Positions 10,851 through 19,944 of a stretch of 64,000 nucleotides of DNA are shown here, piece after piece; position 1 is the stretch's first letter, and the number at the start of each line of letters is the position of its first letter. The position numbers and the translations under genes are program-made. Under the pieces are notes generated by a model. The model was not told the DNA's origin and searched no databases. It was given only the letters and a program-made list of their open reading frames with translations. Source of the DNA: Paulownia fortunei (lineage: Eukaryota; Streptophyta; Magnoliopsida; Lamiales; Paulowniaceae); assembly GCA_019321725.1 (NCBI GenBank), contig CM033116.1, forward strand, positions 19,055,869 through 19,119,868, in the 5' to 3' direction.

Positions 10851-11971
10851 TATATATATTTCGTCCGGTGAACAGCGCCTAGGCGCTGGAAAAGCAACGT
10901 CGAGGCGCTGCAGCTACTGGAAAATGAATTTTTTTCAGTAAAGGCGCTACCAATCAGCGCTTAGGCGCTGGCTTACGGATTTGTGAGGCTAAAATTGACA
11001 TTTTGCCCTCTTTAGGGCATCCCAATCAGATTTTTAAGATCCCAAGAGCCTCCAAACAAGGGGGGATTTTTGGAGACAAAAGTGAAAAAACAAGAGAATG
11101 AAAAAGGAGGAAGAAGACAAGAAGAATGAATTTTGGGGAAGAGGGGAAAATTCTTCCAAGCTTGAAGAAAGATATCGACAAGGAAAAAAAAGCTCATCCT
11201 TTTTGAAGTTTCATTTTATTATTATCTCTTCATTTGAATATGTGTATGAATATTGTTAAGATATTGCTTATTTTCATTATGAACTAATTTTCATTTCTAG
11301 GGTTGTGATGTAATCTAAGTAGGATGTGTTGAATATTTTTATCAAGTCAATTCTTGATTTATCTATCAAGTTGAGTTTTCTATATTGTTCTTAATGCTTT
11401 CAATTATTTGGCCACTAATTGAATGATTTGCTAATCATATTGACCCGGGAGGTGATATATGTGTCTAGTTCTAGGTGTAGAGAACCATAAATTGCATGTG
11501 AGATAGGAATAAACTTTCATGATTTGTGATTCTTATTTCAGATCCATAGAACTAAATGAATTATCGATTGTTGTAATTCACATAGGAATATAGTGAGTTA
11601 GCAATTGATAGTATTTTCATTAGGCCTTGGGAAAGTCTAATGGATAATTTAGGGATTCTCGACTATCACTTGAGAAATAAGTTGAAATTGATGAGATAGA
11701 TTATTCAACTCAAACTAATTATGATGAAATCATAACCTTAGGTCTTTATAATCATTGATATTCATTTTTACTCAATTTTGCGGATCGTTTTGTAGAGTAA
11801 TTTAAATTCATTCGCATTAATTGTCACTCGCTTTCGTTTGTTCAAATAAAATTAGAGTTCACAAAATTTTGGTATTTAGTAATTTAATAGTCCTCATGGG
11901 AACAATAATCTATTCATCATTTTATTACTTGTAACGATAACGTGCACTTGCGTTCACGAATTTTCGCAACA
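10634..11971 (+). repeat. 3' LTR of the Athila-type element
   Basis: It is 1,338 bp, longer than the 5' LTR mainly because of an expanded (AAT)n run near 10,793-10,848 and an extra palindrome module. The modules are CAGCGCCTAGGCGCTG (10,873-10,888, a perfect 16-bp palindrome), CAACGTCGAGGCGCTG (10,895-10,910) and CAGCGCTTAGGCGCTG (10,955-10,970). The remaining sequence differs from the 5' LTR by scattered substitutions and small indels, which suggests a fairly young insertion. I did not compute the exact divergence. Confidence 0.93.
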
Positions 11972-11976
11972 CATTC

Positions 11977-13478
11977 CTAGTAGCTTGACTCGATGATGAA
12001 TAATTAGAAAACCCCACGTCTAATTTTCATCCAATCTTGGCTAAGGATTTTAGAGTCAAGTACAGTGGAACACATAGGATATTCACCTATTCATCTAGAT
12101 AGGTGACGGATCCTTTGTTGGCCACTCATTAATCTCCATACATGAAGATGCTACACCTAATATAAACCCTTGTGATTGTCATGCAATCGGAAAATACATC
12201 AAAGTACAACATGTCATGCATAAGGTTATCATGGTGCCTCAAGTCCAAGGACTAATTTTGTACTATCATAACGAGAAAATTCTCATTCGACAATAGAATA
12301 TTTCCAATTGGGAATTTTCATGTGGGGTTGTTCAGTGTACTTGTTCCCAACAAGCACCCGCATACATGCACTAGTGTCTCCACACCAATACCTATGGAAC
12401 GAGGCATCCTCCTTTCGAGCTTGCATCGTATGCGCAAGTTTCAACGGGATCAATGATGTCCCATCTCATTAATCCTTAACTTGGAACGTTTTAAGATCAC
12501 AGCCTTAGAGGCATATTCCACGATCACCATCATATGCGTAACCATGCCCCATAGCTATATGTGATCTAAGGACTTTATCTAATTCTTATGATGAATTTAA
12601 GATAAATATTGCCATTTAAATGATATTAATATAAATAAGAATGATTCGTAAGAGTATAAGAACGGCCAGAATAATTGACACGCCGGGCACTACTCTAACA
12701 CTAAGATCAACTTTAAATACCTCTCTCAGTTTATTATGAGGTATGCTATTTAGGTTTTATGCATTTTTTCTTTTTAGCTCTCTCTATGACTTGAGTGTCG
12801 AAGAAGTATTTTCAAGCAAATTTTGGGGACCTCTAACTATTTTTTGCGTAGCCTAAGACCCCTATCTATTTGTGCACCCTTCCGTCCATCCATGCACCAA
12901 CTACGAAAGAAGGAGATGTGATAGCAAGCGAGCAAAACAATGTCCTTTAAAAATCAACACTTAGTAATTGGACCAATACCATATTAATAAATGCTTGTTT
13001 GTGGATAAATGAAATCTTTACTATTGTAATCACGGTCAAAATCCTTAACATTTTCCTTTTGTAAAAGAACCATTATCCATCAATCAGCATCCCAAGTCAA
13101 ATATTTTTCAACACCCAAAAAACATCATAGGTTTTTTTTTTCTTTTTGTTATTCAATTGTCAGTGGCAAGAAGTCGGGCAAAAATGCTTGCTTTACAGTT
13201 TTGACAATTATAGTATATCTTTCACTTTTTTCTACTCTTTAAACACGACTCACTATTCATAAATCCACCACTAGATGTTATTCTATTCCAATTCATGGTT
13301 CGTTTTCTTTTGTTCTATATGAGATAAGAGTGATACTTTCACATGCTCCAAGTTTAGTGTATCATTTCCATATAACAATGCCGTCACCAAATAATCATAT
13401 GAACTAAGGAGTCAATTTTTTGAAATAAATCCACAGCCCATTAAAGCGATACATGTGATTTATAAGATTCTTACCATC
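11977..13478. repeat. Continuation of the interrupted repeat; no gene
   Basis: The sequence from 11,977 to about 12,703 continues the repeat that the Athila element split. It has no open frame and ends near GGGCACTACTCTAACA. From 12,704 to 13,478 there is AT-rich DNA without recognisable genes. The right part may belong to the minus-strand copia fragment that follows, but I see no pol motifs in it. Confidence 0.4.
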
Positions 13479-13835
13479 TTATATCTTCAACCTATATAAT
13501 TGTCTTTTTATAAGCAACTTGGACAAAGATTTTTCGAGATGCAAGTTCTCTAATTTGGCCCGCAATTTTGGTGTCAAATCTTCAGAATCATAATTCACAT
13601 CATTATTAATAAAGTTGTTCACAATACAAAGTTGAATCGTGCTGACACAACGTGATTTCAAATATTCCCATTTTGTCTTTATATTTTTCGATTTCTCTTT
13701 CTTTCCCTTTAATGCCACTGCTAATCCCTGTTGAATCAAGAGATCCTTCACCATTCTTTGCCAACGAGTGAAATTTCCTTTGGCGTCAAATTTTGCACCT
13801 TGAAGTGATTTGTCATTGACAAGTCATCCATCATA
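13479..13835 (-). pseudogene. Ty1/copia gag fragment
   Basis: On the minus strand, 13,754 down to 13,479 reads as 91 residues of copia-type gag: MVKDLLIQQGLAVALKG, then a TTKLRAKLE-like stretch (here TPKLRAKLENL) and KSLSKLLIKRQLYRLKI. Upstream in the same frame is KFDAKGNFTRWQR, the usual N-terminal gag wording, to about 13,800. A further start-like MDDLSMTNH near 13,830 is in another frame, so a frameshift separates them. No reverse transcriptase or integrase follows, so the element is truncated. Confidence 0.75.
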
Positions 13836-13870
13836 ATAAATTAAATCTCATTTTCTAGCCTTAATCAAGT

Positions 13871-13883
13871 GGATCTGATACCA
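13871..13883 (-). other. Primer binding site (initiator tRNA-Met) of the copia fragment
   Basis: The minus strand reads TGGTATCAGATCC here, close to the usual TGGTATCAGAGC complement of initiator tRNA-Met. It lies just upstream of the copia gag fragment in the same orientation, as expected. Confidence 0.7.
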
Positions 13884-14050
13884 CTTATAGGTATAGTGGA
13901 AGACAAATTGGGGTTCGGGATTAAATCTAAAGGAGTTCAAAAATCACACCAACAAATTCAACGACAAAATAATGTCCAATAGATAGAAATATGATGCACA
14001 GAGAGATTTATGTGGTTCGACAAATTCACCTACATCCATAAGAGGTTCTA
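13884..14050 (-). repeat. Partial copia LTR next to the primer site
   Basis: This follows the primer site in the direction where the 5' LTR of a minus-strand copia element should be. It contains TTTATGTGGTTCGAC and CCTACATCCATAAG, wording common in plant copia LTRs and seen again at 14,932-14,960. It is cut off at 14,050-14,060 by the TRIM-like element. Confidence 0.5.
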
Positions 14051-14060
14051 TTCTTTTTTT

Positions 14061-14530
14061 GATATCCCACATTAGTTGTGGAAAAAATTAGAATGGTTTA
14101 TAAGTGAGTACAATAGACTCATTTATCAGTTTGAGTTAATCATTTTCGCAGAACGAGAGCGAGTGCGAAGTAGTTGTTAGTGGAACCTGTTGTACAGAAG
14201 TCTCGCTTTTGAGCCCCTACTCCGTTGGCCTTGACAAATTGACATTAGAACCGACCCCGGTGTACTATCAGCGTTGGAGGTCCGACCACATGTGTACTAG
14301 GGGCGATCTTGGAATGTGGAAAGAATGCGACGGGGACATCGCATTTCCAACTTGGGGTGATTGTGATATCTCACATTGACTCTAGGAGAAAAATAAAAAT
14401 AGTTTATAAGTGAAAACAATATATTCCTTTTGCAACTTAAATTAATCATTATCATAAAATGAGAACTAGTGTAAAGTAGTTACTGATGGAGCTCATTGTG
14501 ACGAAGTCTCGCTTTCGGGTATTATAGGAT
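14061..14530. mobile_element. TRIM-like element with two short direct repeats
   Basis: Two direct repeats start GATATCCCACATT (14,061) and GATATCTCACATT (14,365), a period of about 304 bp. Each continues through a GTTTATAAGTG stretch to AAGTCTCGCTTT. Between them is a GC-richer stretch that includes GAACCGACCCCGGTGTACTA, resembling the segment after a degenerate tRNA-Met primer site in abundant plant TRIM-type elements. The repeats would be LTRs of about 160 bp. No coding capacity is seen. Confidence 0.5.
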
Positions 14531-14798
14531 TCAACTTATATAAGATACACACTTTAGTTTACATATCAACTCAAAAAAAATCCCTTATACAACAACTCTT
14601 CAAAAGTTATAAAAAAAACATTCTCTCACCTATTTGTATTATTGTGCTCGTTCTCTACAATGTTCTTCGTACTTGGTTGGTTTTCTCTTTTTACTTTTTG
14701 GTGATGTTCCGTCTTTATTTTCGGCTGTGGCTACCAAACCTTTATTAATTGATGGGGGACAGCCCCCTTTTTCTTGACTTTGTGGTGGTTTCCTAACT
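14531..14798. other. Unassigned AT-rich spacer
   Basis: I recognise no gene or repeat family here. It sits between the TRIM-like element and the detached P450 upstream block. Confidence 0.3.
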
Positions 14799-14925
14799 CC
14801 ATGTAGGAAAGCTTTGCTTTGAATTAAAAGTCACAAAAAGGTAAAGAACTAAAAGTTACATCACGAGGACCACGTTAAAAGAGAGAACCAATAGCCTACT
14901 TTTCTAAGTATATATGTGGTTCGAC
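14799..14925 (+). repeat. Detached copy of the CYP82 upstream region
   Basis: The stretch from ATGTAGGAAAGCTTTGCTTT (14,801) matches the sequence upstream of the P450 gene at 28,971 onwards. The 31 bases 14,851-14,881 are identical to 29,020-29,050, and a diverged copy lies on the minus strand at about 43,579-43,606 upstream of the second P450. Similarity ends near 14,920, where copia-LTR-like sequence begins. No P450 coding sequence follows, so the rest of this copy was lost or displaced. Confidence 0.7.
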
Positions 14926-15198
14926 TAATAACAAGTCTACATCCACAGACAGAAAAATAATTTCACTATAATAGAAATGACAATTGAGAGTTTACAACAA
15001 TTAAACAAAGTATCTCTAATTAATGTCAACACCCCAAGAAAATAATCTCACTATTCACTTAATAAAATTAATTATCTATTAAATATTTCCCAAATCTCAA
15101 TTTTCTATTCTCTCAAACTCTCTCTATAATGTCTCTCTCTAATTGCGTTTCTGAAATGAAAGAACAATACATATATTTATAGGCAAGGAATTGAAATA
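14926..15198 (-). repeat. Second copia LTR-like fragment
   Basis: It contains TATATGTGGTTCGAC and CTACATCCACAGAC, then pyrimidine-rich CTCTCAAACTCTCTCT, and TATTTATAGGC near 15,174-15,184. On the minus strand the last reads as the TATA box GCCTATAAATA of a copia promoter. The shared block with 14,012-14,043 shows it is a different LTR copy. Confidence 0.5.
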
Positions 15199-18100
15199 AT
15201 ATAAGTAATCAACATTAAATTGAAATAAGAAGAAAATGAGATTGATCAATATTGGATATCGATGGGATATATAGGTTATAATTTTGGAAGTGTTAAAGGT
15301 GTTAGTAATAAGCTTATATGATTTGATTAGATTTTATCTACATATTTCAAAAGTATATATCGGCAAATTGCATATTTGGGACTTTGAACATAAGATACTA
15401 TGATTGAAAGGTGATATTACAATATTCATTTATGTACAAGATTAAATAATTTTAATATGGATAGTTATTCAAGAATGGGGTGACAAACGGGTAACAAATT
15501 AAATGAACGGCTAGAAAATTAACTTATGAATTATCTATGGTATCTTGTGGTAATTAAAATAGGATGCAATAAAATTAATGTATAGTAAAACACATCTGAT
15601 CTAGGCTTGAAATATGGGTGAAAGGTCATATTTATACCACAACTTACCACCTCATGCTTGCTATCAAGCTTAAGCAAGCACCTCAAGTGCCACCTTAAGC
15701 TTTCTTTCACTCTTAGCATTTACCCACGATCCTAAACCATTTTCAGTCATTTTTCAGGGTCCAAAGTCATGTCAAAATCTCTCTAAGCTGGTCCTAATTG
15801 ATTCTAAGTGGTAGAAAAGGGCAAAGGAAGCAAAAAGAAGTAGTAATCACAAGTAGAAGCTGAAACTAGCATAGGTGAGGTTCATATACAATTTTGATAT
15901 CAATTTTTATATTATTTGAGGGTTTTGTGATTTCTTAATATTGTTATCATGTTTATGATGATGTTAGAGGTTATTCATAGGGTTATTATGCATAAAAGAA
16001 TGATTTGTGGTTGCAAACACATAGTAGAACCACTAAGGGGCAAAATCTGTGTATATTGATTTTTAGTTTATTGAGCTTAAAATCTGCAAGAAACCTTGGG
16101 TAAATTCTATATTTATCATCATGAAAGTGTTTATATAGGAGTTAAGATTATGTATTTAGGTTTGGATAGCTTGGGAATTAAAATATGGGATGACAATTAA
16201 AGAGATACTCAGAACTGTCTCCATCGAATTTCAGATTATGTCCTATGTGAAAGGGACTAGTTTTACGGTATTAAATCCTTTATTTTTGGCAACACTATGA
16301 ACTGGTTGGCTCTTTGTATATGTTATCTAAGTGTGGTGAAAATTTGGGAAAGGTTGAATACACTTAAGGGTTCCAAAACCATTAATGTTATGAAGTGTGC
16401 AAAACTATCACGGTAGTAAAAATCTATTTCAGTATGCTGTGAAGGGAGCTGAACTTGGGATGCTATATCCGTGAGTTTTAGCCATTATATGACGTGGTTA
16501 TATTGTTTTTGATGTTATATAATTGTGATAAAAATTGGGGAGTGAATGAATATGTCTAAGGGTATCAAAATCATCATGCAAATTAATGTGGCATCAAGAA
16601 AATGTGAAGTTGTGAATATGTCCCATTTGGTTCATTAATATGTTCCAGCATAGATGAGGTGCATTTGATCCCTAACATTTAGGGCGATGTTGTAAGAGTT
16701 GTAATATATTAATTAAGTGAGGTTAGTATACATTTAAGATGTGGAACAAAGGTGCGTAGAAGATTATATTTGGTTATAGCTTCTAAATGATAAGGTTGTT
16801 TAATTAAATTGAGATTCAAGATCTTTATACCACGTTAGGTATAATAAAATTGTTAATTAAGAATGGTGATTGATATCTTGTATTTTTACAAATTGTTTAC
16901 ATCTAGGGTTGAGAAATAATACTTAAGAAACCTAGAAGTAACACACAACCGATCAAAGGTAAGTGAAAATCCATTTACAACTACAATGCATGAACATATT
17001 ATGTCTTGAAGAATTTATATCTAATATGTTGATGATATTTAAATTGATTAGATGACAAGTATAGTATGTACCTTAAAAGTTTTATGATCCTTGAAACATG
17101 TTGAGAGCAAGATGACTTAGATTTCATATTGAACATACCATTCATGAGCATTTATATATGCATGCACGATATATGAGTATAGTTGAGGTTCTTGTATACA
17201 TGATATAATTTGAGACATGATTTTCAGAAGAAAAAAAATATTTTTGGTTGGCCACTACTAGTGTTCTGAGGCATGCGAGGTGTGCTTATGTGATATTTTG
17301 GGGCGCCGTGTGTGTTTCTTCTCAGAGGATCATAGAGGTTGACAGGGGGTGTGCCTCTGGTGGTTACGAGAAGGTGGACCACTTAATTGTACCCTTATTG
17401 ATGCCATTGGTGGGAAGACTTCTGGAGGATCACAAGAGAAGACAGAGGGTGGACCTTTAGTGATCCCATGAGATGGCCCACGGACTGTGTCAATCTATTT
17501 ATGGCCATGTGATTATTGATATTGTTTAAAACTCTATCCGGTGCATAGTAGGTAGGCCAAAGGCCCAATGATGAAAAATAATTTTGAATGAACTGTTTTG
17601 GTTCAAGAGCTTGCATTCCTGGCATAATTTCATAGAGATGCATCGCATATATGTTAGATTATCTCTTCAGCATGCATGATTTCACTTACTGAGCGTTAGC
17701 TCACGTAGTTCATACATTGTAAGTAAGCATGATGATACTTGAGACTCTGAGGCTTACTGGCTGGTTGTTGGAGCTTCTATAGGCTTTTGAGGATCATTGT
17801 ACATGGATGACGACCTGCTGGGTTATATTGTAAGCATTTTTTAATTTTTACAATCATTATTATTGTGTAAATTATTGTCTATATATAAAGGGTTACAAGA
17901 TGCAAAATGTCCTTATTTCTTCCGAAAGTAAAGGCTATTATTTTGATTTTTGTGTCTATCGTATTATAAATTTGGAATGTCGTATCCTATATAACTCTTG
18001 AAATTTTATAGTAAATAAGTTTGAGAATAGCGTGACTGTAATGGGTGTTGTGTTTTTTATATAAATAGTGATTTTTCTATATATATGGTTATATATAAGA

Positions 18101-18228
18101 AAACACTTTTACTATTTTTCAAAATGCTATAGTTGACAAAAAAATTATATATATACACATGTATGCATATGTGTTACCTTGTCAAATTTTTTGTTATATC
18201 AATATCTATATTTAGTGGTAGAGTAATA
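15199..18228 (+). repeat. 5' LTR of the chromovirus-like relic (left end missing)
   Basis: It aligns with 23,165-26,130 along its whole length with many substitutions and small indels. About 165 bp present at the start of the 3' LTR are absent; copia-like DNA lies there instead. TATATATAAAGGG near 17,880 is a plausible promoter TATA box, because it is conserved in the other LTR. Short open frames here, such as 17,248-17,460, are present in both LTRs and are not genes. Confidence 0.8.
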
Positions 18229-18231
18229 AAG

Positions 18232-18243
18232 TGGTATCAAAGC
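18232..18243 (+). other. Primer binding site (initiator tRNA-Met) of the chromovirus relic
   Basis: TGGTATCAAAGC lies just past the 5' LTR and differs at one base from the TGGTATCAGAGC consensus complementary to initiator tRNA-Met. Confidence 0.75.
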
Positions 18244-18277
18244 CCAATTTGTGGTTCTGTACACTGTCCATGTACAT

Positions 18278-19939
18278 TGTTGCGAAAATTCGTGAACGCA
18301 AGTGCACGTTATTATATACAAGTAATAAAATGATGAGTAGATTATCGTTCCCACGAGGATTGTTGAATTATTAATTACCAAAATTATATTAACTCTAATT
18401 TTATTTGAATAAACGAAAGCCGATGTTGATGTTTATGATTATTAACAAAATCTAACTAAACTAAACAAATAATCAAAATCAATTAATGATGAAAATCAAT
18501 ACCTAAAAGCCTAGGATTATGATTTCACCATAATTAATTCGAATTGAATAATTTATCTCATCAATCTCAATTTCTTTACAAGTGATAGTCGAGAATCTCT
18601 AAATTATCCACAAGCCTCTCCCAAGGTCTAATGAAAAATATCATCAATTGCTAACCTACTATATTCCTATGTGAATTACAATAATCAATAATTCATTAGG
18701 TTCTATGGATCTCCAACAAGACTACACAAACCATGTAAGTATATTCCTATCTTGCATATAATTTATGATTTTCTACACCTAGAACTAGACCCATATATCA
18801 CCTTCCGAGTCAATATGATTAACAAATCATTCAATTAGTGGCCAAGTCATTGAAAGCATTAAGAACAATGTAGAAAACTCAACTTAAAAATATATCAAGA
18901 ATTGAATTGATACAAATATTCAAAACATCATAATTAGATTACATCATAACCCTAGAAAAGAAAATTAGTTCGTGATGATAAAAATGAAAGATACATGAAC
19001 CATATTCACGAACATAATTAATGAGAAAAAGAGGAAAATGAAATAAAACTTGGAAGATGATGAGTTTCTTCCCTTGTAGATGTATTCTTCACAAACCATG
19101 GAAGAATTCTCTTCTCTTCTTCTTCTTCTTCTTCATTCTCCTTGTTTCTTGGCTTCTTTTCTATTCTCTCCTTCTCTGCCTCTCTTAAAAATCTGAAATG
19201 GAGGTTTTTAAAATACTTAAATTTGATGGGAGATGCCCTAAAAAGGGCATAAAATACCAATTTGCCATTACTTGTCTGGTTGACAGCGCCTAGGCACCAA
19301 TTTACAATGCCTAGGCACTGCAGCATACTGCAGTCCAGTGAGGGCAGCACCTAGGCACTGCACATTCTATCCTGGACATTCTGTCCAAGATGAGTTTCTA
19401 CTGCGCTTGTAGCCTCTTTCAACTGATGTTTTACCTATTTTTAGGCTAAATTGGTTTTTCGTGTCTTTATATGAATTGTAGCTCTGTGTCTTGGCATTCG
19501 ATAGACACTTGAAGCAACTTAATATGAAATCGGTGGAAAGATTTATGCCTAAAATACCAAAATGTATCATACCATAAATTTTCAATCAAGTGCACACTAT
19601 TTTACCTGATTTTTCTCATTGAAATAGAAAGAACTGAATTTCATGGTAAACATAAAAGTTATAGATATATCTCTTTACTTTCCAATTATTCAAGAAACAA
19701 GTCAAAATAATATTGGAGAAAAATGTTATGATTGAAATACGAACACTGCCCCAATAGCACCAAAGTGCGGATTATTCTAAAGTTAAACCAAGTTTTATGT
19801 TTCTTTCCATTTTCTCCTCATTTTGCTATTACCTACAATACTTCAAACTAAATGCATAAAAGTTAACAAAAACACTTGAAAACTAATCAAAAAGTTAAGC
19901 AAATGGTACTCAATTAATGGGTATAAAATCCACTCATCA
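18278..19939 (-). repeat. Nested solo LTR related to the Athila element
   Basis: This 1,662-bp solo LTR on the minus strand starts TGTTGCGAAAATTCGTG and ends CCACTCATCA, the reverse complements of the Athila LTR end and start. A perfect target duplication TACAT lies at 18,273-18,277 and 19,940-19,944. Large parts match the Athila LTR, but the 18,990-19,900 part differs in length and content, so it is a related subfamily. It carries three decayed palindrome modules (19,284-19,299, 19,305-19,320, 19,345-19,360). Recombination between two LTRs of a full element is the usual origin. Confidence 0.88.
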
Positions 19940-19944
19940 TACAT

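Larger units (their letters stand above)
915..11971 (+). mobile_element. Athila-type Ty3/gypsy LTR retrotransposon, full length but defective
   Basis: The element is 11,057 bp. It has two matching LTRs (915-2194 and 10,634-11,971) that begin TGATGAGTG and end CGCAACA, and the perfect 5-bp target duplication CATTC at 910-914 and 11,972-11,976. A primer site complementary to the 3' end of plant tRNA-Asp follows the 5' LTR. The gene order is gag, protease, reverse transcriptase, RNase H, integrase, then a long non-pol region with a third ORF, and a T-rich plus G5 polypurine-type tract before the 3' LTR. Gag wording, tRNA-Asp priming and the extra downstream ORF are features of the Athila/Tat group. 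Coding is broken by stops, frameshifts and an integrase deletion, so it could only move with proteins supplied by another copy. Confidence 0.93.

Noticed and set aside
17248..17460. Open frame of 70 codons and its counterpart at 25,071-25,370
   Set aside because: Both lie in the two LTRs of the chromovirus relic at matching positions, with no family resemblance; chance frames in a GC-richer LTR segment.
19018..19350. Minus-strand open frame of 110 codons in the solo LTR
   Set aside because: It lies wholly in the LTR and matches noncoding sequence of the Athila LTR; the EEEEEE stretch is a translated microsatellite.
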